Below are positions 17,891-26,292 of a stretch of DNA of 64,000 bases, piece by piece. The stretch comes from Oceanobacter sp. 1_MG-2023 (GTDB lineage Bacteria; Pseudomonadota; Gammaproteobacteria; Pseudomonadales; Oceanobacteraceae): the NCBI RefSeq assembly GCF_030689025.1, contig NZ_JAUYWA010000013.1, positions 32,938 to 96,937 on the forward strand, given 5' to 3'. The stretch's first letter is position 1, and each line of letters opens with the position of its first letter. The translations under genes and the position numbers were made by a program. Below the pieces are notes generated by a model that was not told the DNA's origin, searched no databases, and was given only the letters and a program-made list of their open reading frames with translations.

Positions 17891-19120
17891 TCAGTACAAT
17901 ACGCGGGCACGAATGGTACCTTCAACTTCCTTGATTTTCTCCAGCGCCAGTTCACTGGCCGATGTTGCCACATCAATTACAACGTAACCGATGTCTTCAG
18001 CCGTTTGCAGGTATTGACCGGCGATATTGATGTGATTTTCAGCAAAAATACTGTTGATCGCATTCATCACGCCAGGAACGTTCTGGTGGATGTGCAAGAT
18101 CCGGTGAACATTCTGGTTGGATGGCAAGGCGACTTCCGGGAAGTTGACGGAGGCTGTGGTGGTACCTCGGTCACTGTAGGTTGCCAGTTTTTCGCCCACT
18201 TCTTTGCCGATGTTTTCCTGCGCTTCCATGGTCGAACCACCGACGTGTGGCGTCAGGATAACGTTGTCGAATTCACGCAACGGGCTGACAAACTCTTCCT
18301 TGTTGGAGCGAGGTTCTGTCGGGAATACGTCGATGGCGGCTCCCAGTAATTTTTTGCTGCGGACGGCATCCGCGAGCGCGTCGATATCGACGACAGTACC
18401 GCGAGAGGCATTCAGCAGGATGGAACCTTGCTTCATTTGGGCAAATTGTTCCGGGCCCATCATCCATTTGGTGGAGGCAGTTTCTGGCACGTGCAGGGAA
18501 ATGACATCCGACATTGACAGCAGCTCATCGAGTGAGCCGACCTGAGTGGCGTTACCGATGGGCAGTTTGGTGATGATGTCGTAAAAATATACCTTCATGC
18601 CCATGCTTTCAGCCATGACCGACAGCTGGGTACCAATGCTTCCGTAGCCAACAATCCCCAGTTTTTTCCCTCTGATTTCATATGAGTTGGTAGCTGACTT
18701 GCTCCAACCGCCGCGGTGGCACTGGGTGCTTTTCTCTGGAATGCCGCGCATCAGCATGATGATCTCAGCCAACGACAGCTCAGCGACGGAGCGAGTGTTG
18801 GAATAAGGCGCGTTAAATACGGCAACGCCGCGTTTGGTGGCGGCTTTCAGATCAACCTGGTTGGTGCCAATACAAAAGCAGCCAACGGCGATCAGTTTTT
18901 CTGCGGCGGCAAAGATGTCTTCGGTCAGCTGGGTGCGTGAACGAATGCCGATAAAGTGTGCATCCTTGATGCGCTCTTTTAATTCGTCTTCAGGCAGCGA
19001 TGTCTTCAGATAGTCGATGTTGGTGTAGCCAGCGGCATGAAGGGTGTCGAGTGCCGATTGATGCACGCCTTCCAACAAGAGGAATTTGATCTTGCTTTTG
19101 TCGAGGGAAGTCTGGGCCAT
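17891..19120 (-). CDS. serA: D-3-phosphoglycerate dehydrogenase
   Basis: A 409-residue enzyme for the first step of serine synthesis. The NAD-binding motif is GIVGYGSIGTQL. The catalytic Arg lies in LLNASRGTVVD, Glu in FPTEP, and His in LTPHVGGST. A C-terminal ACT domain (NINSIFAENHINIAG region) implies feedback control by serine, as in the E. coli enzyme, whose length (410) it matches. It is divergent from the D-2-hydroxyglutarate dehydrogenase gene, with 211 bp between their starts. SerA of this type can reduce 2-oxoglutarate to D-2-hydroxyglutarate while oxidising 3-phosphoglycerate, which gives this neighbour a function. Confidence 0.96.
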   Translation of the reverse strand: MAQTSLDKSKIKFLLLEGVHQSALDTLHAAGYTNIDYLKTSLPEDELKERIKDAHFIGIRSRTQLTEDIFAAAEKLIAVGCFCIGTNQVDLKAATKRGVAVFNAPYSNTRSVAELSLAEIIMLMRGIPEKSTQCHRGGWSKSATNSYEIRGKKLGIVGYGSIGTQLSVMAESMGMKVYFYDIITKLPIGNATQVGSLDELLSMSDVISLHVPETASTKWMMGPEQFAQMKQGSILLNASRGTVVDIDALADAVRSKKLLGAAIDVFPTEPRSNKEEFVSPLREFDNVILTPHVGGSTMEAQENIGKEVGEKLATYSDRGTTTASVNFPEVALPSNQNVHRILHIHQNVPGVMNAINSIFAENHINIAGQYLQTAEDIGYVVIDVATSASELALEKIKEVEGTIRARVLY

Positions 19121-19331
19121 TGGGGTACCTTCTCAAGAGGTGACGGTCAGGTCTGGGAGGGCCTGAGTCCATGCTGATTATATGCGGTCGTGCTGTCCGG
19201 GGGCGAAAGCTCTCCGAAAAACAGGGCGCATATGATAGCATACGCGGCTTTCAATGTGATCCTCCGTCCGCACCTTCAAATCGATGATTCTTCAGGATGG
19301 TGTGACGACTCTTCATATTCCTGGACTGCTC

Positions 19332-20738
19332 ATGACACAACTTACCCAAGATGTCCTTGTTGAACGCCTGGCTGCCATTGTTGGTGCTGACAAGGTCCGC
19401 ACTGATGCTGATTCGCTGGATAATTTCGGCAAAGACTGGACTCGAATTTACGAGCCTTGCCCCTGCGCGATTGTTTTTCCCAAAACCACCGAGCAGGTAC
19501 AGCAGATTGTACTGTTGGCCAATGACGTCGGCTTGGCTCTGGTGCCGTCCGGTGGTCGAACCGGTCTGAGTGCTGGTGCCATGGCATCAAATGGCGAGGT
19601 GGTTGTGTCGTTTGACTACATGAATCATCTGACTGATTTTAACGCAATTGATCGTACGGTCCGATGTGGCCCCGGGGTGATTACCGAGCAACTGCAAACC
19701 TTTGCGGAAGAGCAGGGATTGTTTTACCCCGTCGACTTTGCTTCGGCAGGCTCTAGCCAGCTTGGCGGCAATATCAGCACCAATGCCGGCGGTATCAAGG
19801 TGATTCGTTACGGTATGACCCGCGACTGGGTTGCGGGACTGACCGTGGTGACGGGTAAAGGTGACATTGTTCGTTTGAACAAGGATCTGCTGAAAAACAA
19901 TACCGGTTACGATATGCGCCACCTGTTTATTGGGGGTGAAGGGACTTTGGGCTTTATCACTGAGGCGACCATGCGCCTGACGCGTCCGCCACAGAATTTG
20001 ACCGTGCTGGTGCTGGGTGTGCCGGAAATGTCGGCCATCATGAGTGTGTTGCACAAGTTCCAGTCGGGCATCGACCTGACGGCTTTCGAGTTTTTCTCGG
20101 ATAAAGCGTTGAAAAAAGTGCTGGCTCGCGGTGATGTTCAAGCGCCGTTTGAGACGGAGACGGAATTCTATGCCTTGCTGGAATTTGAAGCCGAGACCGA
20201 CGACAAGATGAATTTGGCCATGCAGTTGTTTGAGGATTGTATGGAAGCAGGCTGGGTCTACGACGGTGTGATCAGCCAGAACGAAACCCAGGCCGCCAAT
20301 TTGTGGCGCTTGCGTGAAGATATTTCCGAAACCATTTCACACTGGACTCCGTATAAAAACGACCTGTCGGTGGTTGTTTCCCGAGTGCCTGATTTTCTGC
20401 AGGAAGTAGAGGCCGTGGTTGTGGAAGAGTATCCCGACTTCGAGATCATCTGGTTCGGGCATATCGGTGATGGCAATCTGCATCTGAATATTTTGAAGCC
20501 GGATGACTTGCCGAAAGAGCAGTTTTTCGAACGTTGCGCACGAGTATCAAAACGAGTTTTTGAAATTACCGAACAGTACGATGGTTCTGTATCAGCCGAG
20601 CATGGCGTTGGCATGACCAAAAAACCGTACTTGCACTATTCCCGTTCTGCCGCTGAGATCGGGTATATGCAGGCGATGAAGGCTGCTTTTGACCCTAACA
20701 ACGTGATGAATCCCGGCAAAGTAATTGATATGAATTGA
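19332..20738 (+). CDS. FAD-linked D-2-hydroxyglutarate dehydrogenase
   Basis: A 468-residue flavoprotein of the FAD-binding/VAO family (GlcD-like). The FAD-binding segments are VPSGGRTGLSAGAM and GSSQLGGNISTNAGG. The C-terminal domain has the metal/substrate His motif GHIGDGNLHLN and the family end SAEHGVGMTKK. Similar enzymes oxidise D-lactate, glycolate or D-2-hydroxyglutarate. The divergent serA next door, a pair known in Pseudomonas stutzeri where this enzyme regenerates 2-oxoglutarate for SerA, makes D-2-hydroxyglutarate the most likely substrate. The start at 19332 (MTQLTQ) is preferred over 19284. Confidence 0.85.
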   Translation: MTQLTQDVLVERLAAIVGADKVRTDADSLDNFGKDWTRIYEPCPCAIVFPKTTEQVQQIVLLANDVGLALVPSGGRTGLSAGAMASNGEVVVSFDYMNHLTDFNAIDRTVRCGPGVITEQLQTFAEEQGLFYPVDFASAGSSQLGGNISTNAGGIKVIRYGMTRDWVAGLTVVTGKGDIVRLNKDLLKNNTGYDMRHLFIGGEGTLGFITEATMRLTRPPQNLTVLVLGVPEMSAIMSVLHKFQSGIDLTAFEFFSDKALKKVLARGDVQAPFETETEFYALLEFEAETDDKMNLAMQLFEDCMEAGWVYDGVISQNETQAANLWRLREDISETISHWTPYKNDLSVVVSRVPDFLQEVEAVVVEEYPDFEIIWFGHIGDGNLHLNILKPDDLPKEQFFERCARVSKRVFEITEQYDGSVSAEHGVGMTKKPYLHYSRSAAEIGYMQAMKAAFDPNNVMNPGKVIDMN

Positions 20739-20753
20739 TTGGTCAGCTCTGCT

Positions 20754-20800
20754 GATACAACAATGCCGATCTCATGAATATGGATCGGCATTGTTGTATC
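20754..20800. terminator. perfect 18-bp hairpin between converging genes
   Basis: The arms 20754-20771 and 20783-20800 are perfect complements of 18 bases with an 11-nt loop. It sits between the stop codons of the hydroxyglutarate dehydrogenase (plus) and ponA (minus). It lacks a strong T tract, but its position and stability fit a bidirectional transcription end or RNA 3' stabiliser. Confidence 0.65.
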
Positions 20801-20817
20801 TGGCATTCAGTTAAAGG

Positions 20818-23337
20818 TCAGAATAGCAGCTCTGGTGTGGCATGCAGGCCACCGTTGTCGCCATTGCCTGAATCTGAGTATGTCGGCATCACCATTTCGG
20901 TGGGGACATTTTCGGTGCGGAAATATTCGAAAATCGCATCTTCTTGTCCTGGTGCTGCCAGCAGTCCGGATTGAGGATCGATACGGGTCGAGACAATACC
21001 GTCAGGCTGTTCCATGGATACCTGTGGTTCGGTTTCGAGGGCGGTAGCCATGTAGTCAATCCAGATAGGTAATGCCGTTGAGCCACCCAGAGCCCATTTA
21101 CCCATGCTTCTGGGCTGATCGAAGCCAACCCATACTGTTGTTACCAGGTTCGGATTAAAGCCAGAGAACCAGGCATCCACTTGGTCGTTGGTGGTGCCTG
21201 TTTTGCCAGCCAGGTCATGACGATTAAGTGCTCTGGCCCGGCGACCGGTACCGCGCTGGATAACATCCTTGAGCATGTTCACCATCAGGAAGTTGGTGCG
21301 TTTGTCCATCACCCGTGGAGCCAGGGTTGGTTCAGTGGCTGTTTCTGGCGCTGCGGTAGTGGATGCCTGGTCGTTAATCGTAGCTGCTGGAGCATTGGCT
21401 GATGAGTTGTCGCACTGGCGGCAAGCGATTTCCGGAGTAGCAGCAAACAGCTCATCACCGTCGGTTGTGGTGATGCGTTGGATAAAATAAGGCTTCACCG
21501 CAAAACCGCCATTTGCCAGCACGGAATAACCCGTGGCCAACTCTATGGGTGATATCGCTGAGGAGCCCAGCGCCAGAGACAGGTCGGCGCCAAGTTTGGC
21601 TTTCGGGAAGCCGAAGCGGGTAATGTAATCGACGGCATTGGCAGGACCGATCTGTTTGAGGATACGGATGGATACCAGGTTCTGGGATTTGTACAGGGCC
21701 TGGCGCAAGCGGGTCGGGCCGTAAAACTTGCCGCTGTAATTTTCTGGTCGCCAGGTGTTTTCCAGCCCTGAGTCGTTAAAGACAACCGGGGCATCATTGA
21801 TGATGCTGGCAGGGGTGAAGCCATTTTCCAAAGCCGCGCTATAAATAAAAGGCTTGAATGATGAGCCTGGTTGGCGATCGGCTTGCAGGACGCGATTGAA
21901 CTGGTTGCCATCCTGGGAAAATCCTCCGACCAAGGCCTGGATGGCACCGGTGTTTGGATTGATGGATACCAGTGCGCCTTCGACTTCAGGAGGTTGTGCC
22001 AGCAGCAATTCGCCATCGCGGTCTTCAAACCAGATTTTCTGCCGTCGGCTCAGACGCTGGGAAGCAGTGGCTGGCTTTTTGCCAACTACGTTGACGCTGA
22101 CATAGGGGGCTGCCCACTTGATACCCTCAAGAGGTAAAAAGCGGAAACCGTTGGCCGTTACCATCCAGGCGCCATCGTCCTTGACGTCCGCGACAATGGC
22201 GGGAATCAACCGGCTTTGTGATTTCTGGCTGCGGAGCTGCTGTTGCCAGTCGGCCAGGGTTTCTGGCCAGTTGATGGCCGGGTCGGCGGTAGTGCTATCA
22301 AACCAGTCTGGAAGGTTGTTGGTTGTTGTCTGGTTTGGGCTGACAGCAATGGTGTCGGCAAAGCTCTCTTTCTGACGGTAGCCGTGTGCCCGGTCGTAGT
22401 TTAATAATCCACGTTGCAATGCCCGAGTGGCTGCTTCCTGACGGCGAGCATCAACGGTCGTGTGAACAATATAACCATCGGTGTAGGCATTGTCGCCATA
22501 GTGTTCAACCATAAACTGGCGCACCATTTCTGCGATATAAGGGGCGGTAATGGCACTGGTTGCACCGTGATAGCGGGCGGTGATTGGCTCAGCGGCTGCG
22601 GTTTCAAAGTCTGCCTGGCTGATCATGTTGAGACTGGCCATGCGTGACAGGACGTAGTTGCGTCGATTGACCGCTCTATCCGGATTGTTGATGGGGTTGG
22701 CGGCGGAAGGGGCCTGGGGCAGTCCGGCAATCATGGCTGTTTGGGCCAGGGTTAATTCGTTTATTGCTTTGCCATAATAAACCTGGGCTGCAGCCTCAAT
22801 ACCATAGGCTCGTTTGCCGAGGTATATTTTATTGACATAAAGTTCAAGAATTTCCTGTTTTGTGAGCGTCTTCTCTATTTTTATCGCCAATAGTATTTCA
22901 GTGAATTTACGAGTGAAGGATTTCTCGCTGGATAAATAGTAATTCTTGGCAACTTGCATGGTAATGGTACTACCGCCCGATTTCTTTCTGCCAGTGCGAA
23001 TTAGTTCCAGCGTTGCTCGTAAAAGTCCTTTAACATCAATGCCGTAATGCTCGTAAAAACCATCGTCTTCCGAGGCGAGCAGAGCATTGACGAATTGATT
23101 GGGAATTTGCTCGAATGTAAGGGGAGTCCGGCGTTTCTCTCCGAATTCACTGATCAGCTGGTCGTCGGCGGTGTACACCCTCAGCGGTGTTTGTAAGTCA
23201 ATGTCGCGGAGTTGACGAGGGTCAGGAAGAGTAGGAGTTAGATAAAGGTATATGGCAAGACAAGTTAAACCAGTGCCAGAAACGGCGCAAACGAATAACC
23301 AGATAACGAATTTAAAAATCGATTTGAGCGTGATCAT
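20818..23337 (-). CDS. ponA: penicillin-binding protein 1A
   Basis: An 839-residue bifunctional peptidoglycan synthase anchored by one N-terminal helix (about 5-30). The transglycosylase domain shows EDDGFYEHYGID and KNYYLSSEKSFTRK with catalytic Glu. An OB-like insert follows. The transpeptidase carries SSFKPF (SxxK), SQN and the KTG box in LAGKTGTTND. A long low-complexity Ala/Thr stretch (about 690-710) interrupts the C-terminal domain. The ATG at 23337 (MITLKSIFKF) is chosen; the frame is open 34 codons further but without a convincing start. It is divergent from pilM, as in pseudomonads. Confidence 0.95.
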   Translation of the reverse strand: MITLKSIFKFVIWLFVCAVSGTGLTCLAIYLYLTPTLPDPRQLRDIDLQTPLRVYTADDQLISEFGEKRRTPLTFEQIPNQFVNALLASEDDGFYEHYGIDVKGLLRATLELIRTGRKKSGGSTITMQVAKNYYLSSEKSFTRKFTEILLAIKIEKTLTKQEILELYVNKIYLGKRAYGIEAAAQVYYGKAINELTLAQTAMIAGLPQAPSAANPINNPDRAVNRRNYVLSRMASLNMISQADFETAAAEPITARYHGATSAITAPYIAEMVRQFMVEHYGDNAYTDGYIVHTTVDARRQEAATRALQRGLLNYDRAHGYRQKESFADTIAVSPNQTTTNNLPDWFDSTTADPAINWPETLADWQQQLRSQKSQSRLIPAIVADVKDDGAWMVTANGFRFLPLEGIKWAAPYVSVNVVGKKPATASQRLSRRQKIWFEDRDGELLLAQPPEVEGALVSINPNTGAIQALVGGFSQDGNQFNRVLQADRQPGSSFKPFIYSAALENGFTPASIINDAPVVFNDSGLENTWRPENYSGKFYGPTRLRQALYKSQNLVSIRILKQIGPANAVDYITRFGFPKAKLGADLSLALGSSAISPIELATGYSVLANGGFAVKPYFIQRITTTDGDELFAATPEIACRQCDNSSANAPAATINDQASTTAAPETATEPTLAPRVMDKRTNFLMVNMLKDVIQRGTGRRARALNRHDLAGKTGTTNDQVDAWFSGFNPNLVTTVWVGFDQPRSMGKWALGGSTALPIWIDYMATALETEPQVSMEQPDGIVSTRIDPQSGLLAAPGQEDAIFEYFRTENVPTEMVMPTYSDSGNGDNGGLHATPELLF

Positions 23338-23399
23338 AAAGGTATTGAAAATTCCTTCGTATGGTCGGTTATCGGCGGTTGCGGCATTATAAGGCTTTT

Positions 23400-23429
23400 T
23401 TGTCCTTTTTATAGGATTGTGCCTATAAT
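23400..23429 (+). promoter_or_regulatory. promoter of the pilMNOPQ operon
   Basis: TTGTCC (23400-23405) is followed after 18 bp by a perfect TATAAT (23424-23429). A short inverted repeat TATAGG/CCTATA (23410-23415 and 23422-23427) overlaps the spacer and the -10 box and could be an operator. pilM starts 69 bp further on. Confidence 0.65.
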
Positions 23430-23497
23430 AGCCGCCCAAATATAGAATTAATCTGAACTTGTTATCGCAAGTTCTCGATTTTCAAGGGGATTTTGTT

Positions 23498-24565
23498 GTG
23501 CTGGCGAATCTGTTTGGCAAGAAGGGCAAGACTCTTCTTGGTGTGGACATCAGCTCCACGTCGGTAAAGGTCCTTGAGTTGAGTCGCAGCGATGCAGGAT
23601 ATCGGGTAGAAGCCTATGCCTCAGAGGCGCTGCCTAACAATGCCATTATGGAACAGAATATCCATAATGATGAAGAAGTGGGCGAAGCGGTCAAACGGGC
23701 TTTGATCAAATCCCGTTCCGGGGCAAAGCGGGCTGCTCTTGCCGTTGCTGGTTCTGCTGTCATTACCAAAACCATCCAGATGAATGCCAATCTGTCCGAA
23801 TCGGAAATGGATTTGCAGATCCGTGCCGAGGCCGATCAATATATTCCCTACCCTTTGGAAGAGGTCTCGCTGGATTGGGAAGTACAGAATGCAGGTGTGG
23901 ATGAGACAGAAGCCGTGGCTCAGGTGCTACTGGCGGCCTGTCGCTCTGATACCGTTGAACGGCGTAAGGATGCTGTTGAGTACTCCGGTCTGGAAGCTGT
24001 TGTGGTCGATATTGAGGCTTACTGTACCGAACGGGCATTCGAGCTGATTCGGGATCACCTGGAAGGGGATGCCAATGAAGCCGTTGCCATTATTGATATC
24101 GGCGCCACCATGACAACGCTCAGTGTCTTGCATAATGGTGTGTCAATTTATACTCGTGAGCAGCTCTTCGGTGGCCGTCAGTTGATTGACGATATTATGC
24201 GGCGTTACAGTCTGTCCGAACAGGAAGCAACGGCAGCACGTGATGGCGACGGCCTGCCTGGCGACTATGAAGATGAATTGTTGGAGCCGTTCCGTAACGC
24301 CGTTGTTCAGCAAATCAGCCGATCCCTGCAGTTTTTCTTTTCATCCAGCCAGTTTAATGAAGTCGATTGCCTGGTACTGGCTGGAGGGACCGCGACTCTG
24401 GCTGGCCTGGTAGACAAGGTTCAGGAAGATATGGGCTTGCCGACGGTGGTTGCCAACCCTTTTCGGGATATGTCGGTGTCATCGAAGGTGAATGTCAAAT
24501 TACTGAGTCACGATGCGCCTTCTTTACTGGTCGCCTGCGGGTTGGCGATGCGAGGTTTTAATTAA
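23498..24565 (+). CDS. pilM: type IV pilus assembly protein PilM
   Basis: A 355-residue actin-like cytoplasmic ATPase-fold protein of the type IV pilus inner-membrane platform. Actin-family phosphate loops are visible at LLGVDISSTSVKVLEL and VAIIDIGATMTTLSV, and the adenosine motif at LVLAGGTATLAG. The start is GTG at 23498, seven bases after AGGGGA, giving VLANLFGKK as the true N-terminus; the frame extends upstream without a good ribosome-binding site. PilM binds the N-terminus of PilN. The stop overlaps the pilN start (TAATG). Confidence 0.96.
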   Translation: MLANLFGKKGKTLLGVDISSTSVKVLELSRSDAGYRVEAYASEALPNNAIMEQNIHNDEEVGEAVKRALIKSRSGAKRAALAVAGSAVITKTIQMNANLSESEMDLQIRAEADQYIPYPLEEVSLDWEVQNAGVDETEAVAQVLLAACRSDTVERRKDAVEYSGLEAVVVDIEAYCTERAFELIRDHLEGDANEAVAIIDIGATMTTLSVLHNGVSIYTREQLFGGRQLIDDIMRRYSLSEQEATAARDGDGLPGDYEDELLEPFRNAVVQQISRSLQFFFSSSQFNEVDCLVLAGGTATLAGLVDKVQEDMGLPTVVANPFRDMSVSSKVNVKLLSHDAPSLLVACGLAMRGFN

Positions 24566-25116
24566 TGGCCAATATCAACTTATTGCCTTGGCGTCAGGAA
24601 CTCCGCAAGGAGAAGCAACAGCAGTTTATCAGTATTGTTGCTGTGGTTGCTGCGATTGCTGCAGGATTGGTCTGGATGGTAAGCAGTTACTACGACAGTG
24701 AACTCAGTAACCAGCGGGGACGTAATTCTTTCCTGTCGCAGGAAATTTCCAAACTGGATAAAAAGATTGTCGAAATCAATGAGTTGACGGCAACACGAGG
24801 ACAGCTGATTGAACGTATGGAACTGATTCAAAACTTGCAGGGTAATCGCCCGGTGATTGTCCGGCTGTTTGACGAGTTGGCGCGCTCCGTCCCTGAAGAT
24901 CTGTATTATACCAGTCTGTCCATTGAGGGGAATCGGGTTAGCGTAGAGGGTGTTGCCAAGTCCAATAACCGTGTAGCGGCGCTGATGCGTAACTTTGATG
25001 AATCTGAATGGTTTGCAGACCCGGCATTGTTGGGAGTTAAGGCTGTCGCGGACGGCAGTAACGTGTTTGAAGTAGCCGTCCGGCGGGTAGAGCCTCAAAG
25101 TAGTGAGGAACCTTGA
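24565..25116 (+). CDS. pilN: type IV pilus assembly protein PilN
   Basis: A 183-residue inner-membrane protein. It begins with the PilM-binding motif INLLPWRQELRKEK, followed by one transmembrane helix (about 21-42) and a periplasmic domain with a coiled coil (SQEISKLDKKIVEINELT). It pairs with PilO in the alignment subcomplex that links the motor to the secretin. It overlaps pilM by one base. Confidence 0.95.
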   Translation: MANINLLPWRQELRKEKQQQFISIVAVVAAIAAGLVWMVSSYYDSELSNQRGRNSFLSQEISKLDKKIVEINELTATRGQLIERMELIQNLQGNRPVIVRLFDELARSVPEDLYYTSLSIEGNRVSVEGVAKSNNRVAALMRNFDESEWFADPALLGVKAVADGSNVFEVAVRRVEPQSSEEP

Positions 25117-25117
25117 T

Positions 25118-25750
25118 ATGGCCAAGCAAGGATTTGATTTCAAGGCATGGGCTAGCAAGCTGCAGGAACTGGACGTCAATGATCTGAACGAGATTGACTG
25201 GGAGGATATGGGCTCCTGGCCGACACCCGGCAAGGTCGTTTTCTGCTCGTTGATCTTTGTTGCTGTATTGGTTGCCGGATATTTCCTGTTGGTGAAAGAT
25301 TCGGGTGAGCGTTTGCAGCAAGAAGCGGCCAAAGAAGTTCAACTAAAAAAAGATGTTGAGAAAAAAGCGTACCGTGTTGCCAATCTGGATGCTTACAAGG
25401 AGCAGTTGGCGGAAATGAGGGACAGCTTTGGTTCACTGTTAAAGCAGTTGCCAAAGGATACCGAGGTGCCTGGTCTGATTGATGATATCAGTGCCGCCGC
25501 CTTGGGTGCCGGGTTGAAACTGAATGCGATTTCACCAGAACAAATGGTCAACACCGAGTTTTATAACGAGTTGCCGATTCGTATCGAGGTCGATGGTGGC
25601 TACCATGAAATGGGAGCGTTTGTTTCCGGTGTGGCTGCCTTGCCCCGGATTGTAACCTTGCATGATTTTGCAATCAGCTCTGCCAAAAAAGACGGATTAT
25701 CCATGACCATTCTGGCCAAGACGTATCAGTATGGAGGTGGTGATGAATAA
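25118..25750 (+). CDS. pilO: type IV pilus assembly protein PilO
   Basis: A 210-residue inner-membrane protein with one helix (about 43-62), a periplasmic coiled coil (RLQQEAAKEVQLKKDVEKKA) and a ferredoxin-like domain with the conserved LPKDTEVPGLIDDIS segment. It forms heterodimers with PilN. GAGGAA precedes the ATG at 25118, just after the pilN stop. The last codons overlap the start of pilP. Confidence 0.95.
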   Translation: MAKQGFDFKAWASKLQELDVNDLNEIDWEDMGSWPTPGKVVFCSLIFVAVLVAGYFLLVKDSGERLQQEAAKEVQLKKDVEKKAYRVANLDAYKEQLAEMRDSFGSLLKQLPKDTEVPGLIDDISAAALGAGLKLNAISPEQMVNTEFYNELPIRIEVDGGYHEMGAFVSGVAALPRIVTLHDFAISSAKKDGLSMTILAKTYQYGGGDE

Positions 25751-26291
25751 GCATTTATGGCTGCTCGCCATGGGCGTGTCGATGCTGCTGTTGCAGGGAT
25801 GTTCGCAGTCTGCGAATACTGCCGATTTGCAGCAGTTTGTCAGTCAGGCATTGGCCAAGCCCCGGGGGCGAATAGAACCTATTCCGGTATTCAAGCCTTA
25901 TGAGTACTTCAGTTACAGTGCGGCTGGGCTTCGATCTCCTTTTGAATTGCCCGTTATTGTTGACAGTACACTGCAGTCTGCCCAGGCGTCGAGTAATGTA
26001 CGTCCTGACTTTGACCGACCCAAAGAACATCTTGAGCAATTCCCACTGGGTCAGTTGTCGATGGTCGGGACGATGACAGGAGTGGATGGTGTTTTATGGG
26101 CTCTGGTCAAGGATGGTAGCGGTAGTGTCGTGCGAATAAAGCGTGGCTACTACATGGGCCAGAATTATGGTCGGGTAATAACGGTATCCTCAAACAGGCT
26201 TAGTCTGATCGAGATCGTTCCTAATGGTCTTGGCGGCTGGATAGAACGCCCTAAAACAATTGCTCTGGAAGGAATAGGCGGAGATAACTGA
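25743..26291 (+). CDS. pilP: type IV pilus lipoprotein PilP
   Basis: A 182-residue lipoprotein with a signal peptide ending in LLLQGCSQ. The Pro-rich middle (PIPVFKPYEYFSY and GLRSPFELP) and the beta-domain (LGQLSMVGTMTGVDGVLWALV, IKRGYYMGQNYGRV) are typical. It bridges PilNO and the PilQ secretin. The ATG at 25743 lies inside the end of pilO, after GGAGGTGG, indicating translational coupling. Confidence 0.95.
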   Translation: MNKHLWLLAMGVSMLLLQGCSQSANTADLQQFVSQALAKPRGRIEPIPVFKPYEYFSYSAAGLRSPFELPVIVDSTLQSAQASSNVRPDFDRPKEHLEQFPLGQLSMVGTMTGVDGVLWALVKDGSGSVVRIKRGYYMGQNYGRVITVSSNRLSLIEIVPNGLGGWIERPKTIALEGIGGDN

Positions 26292-26292
26292 A

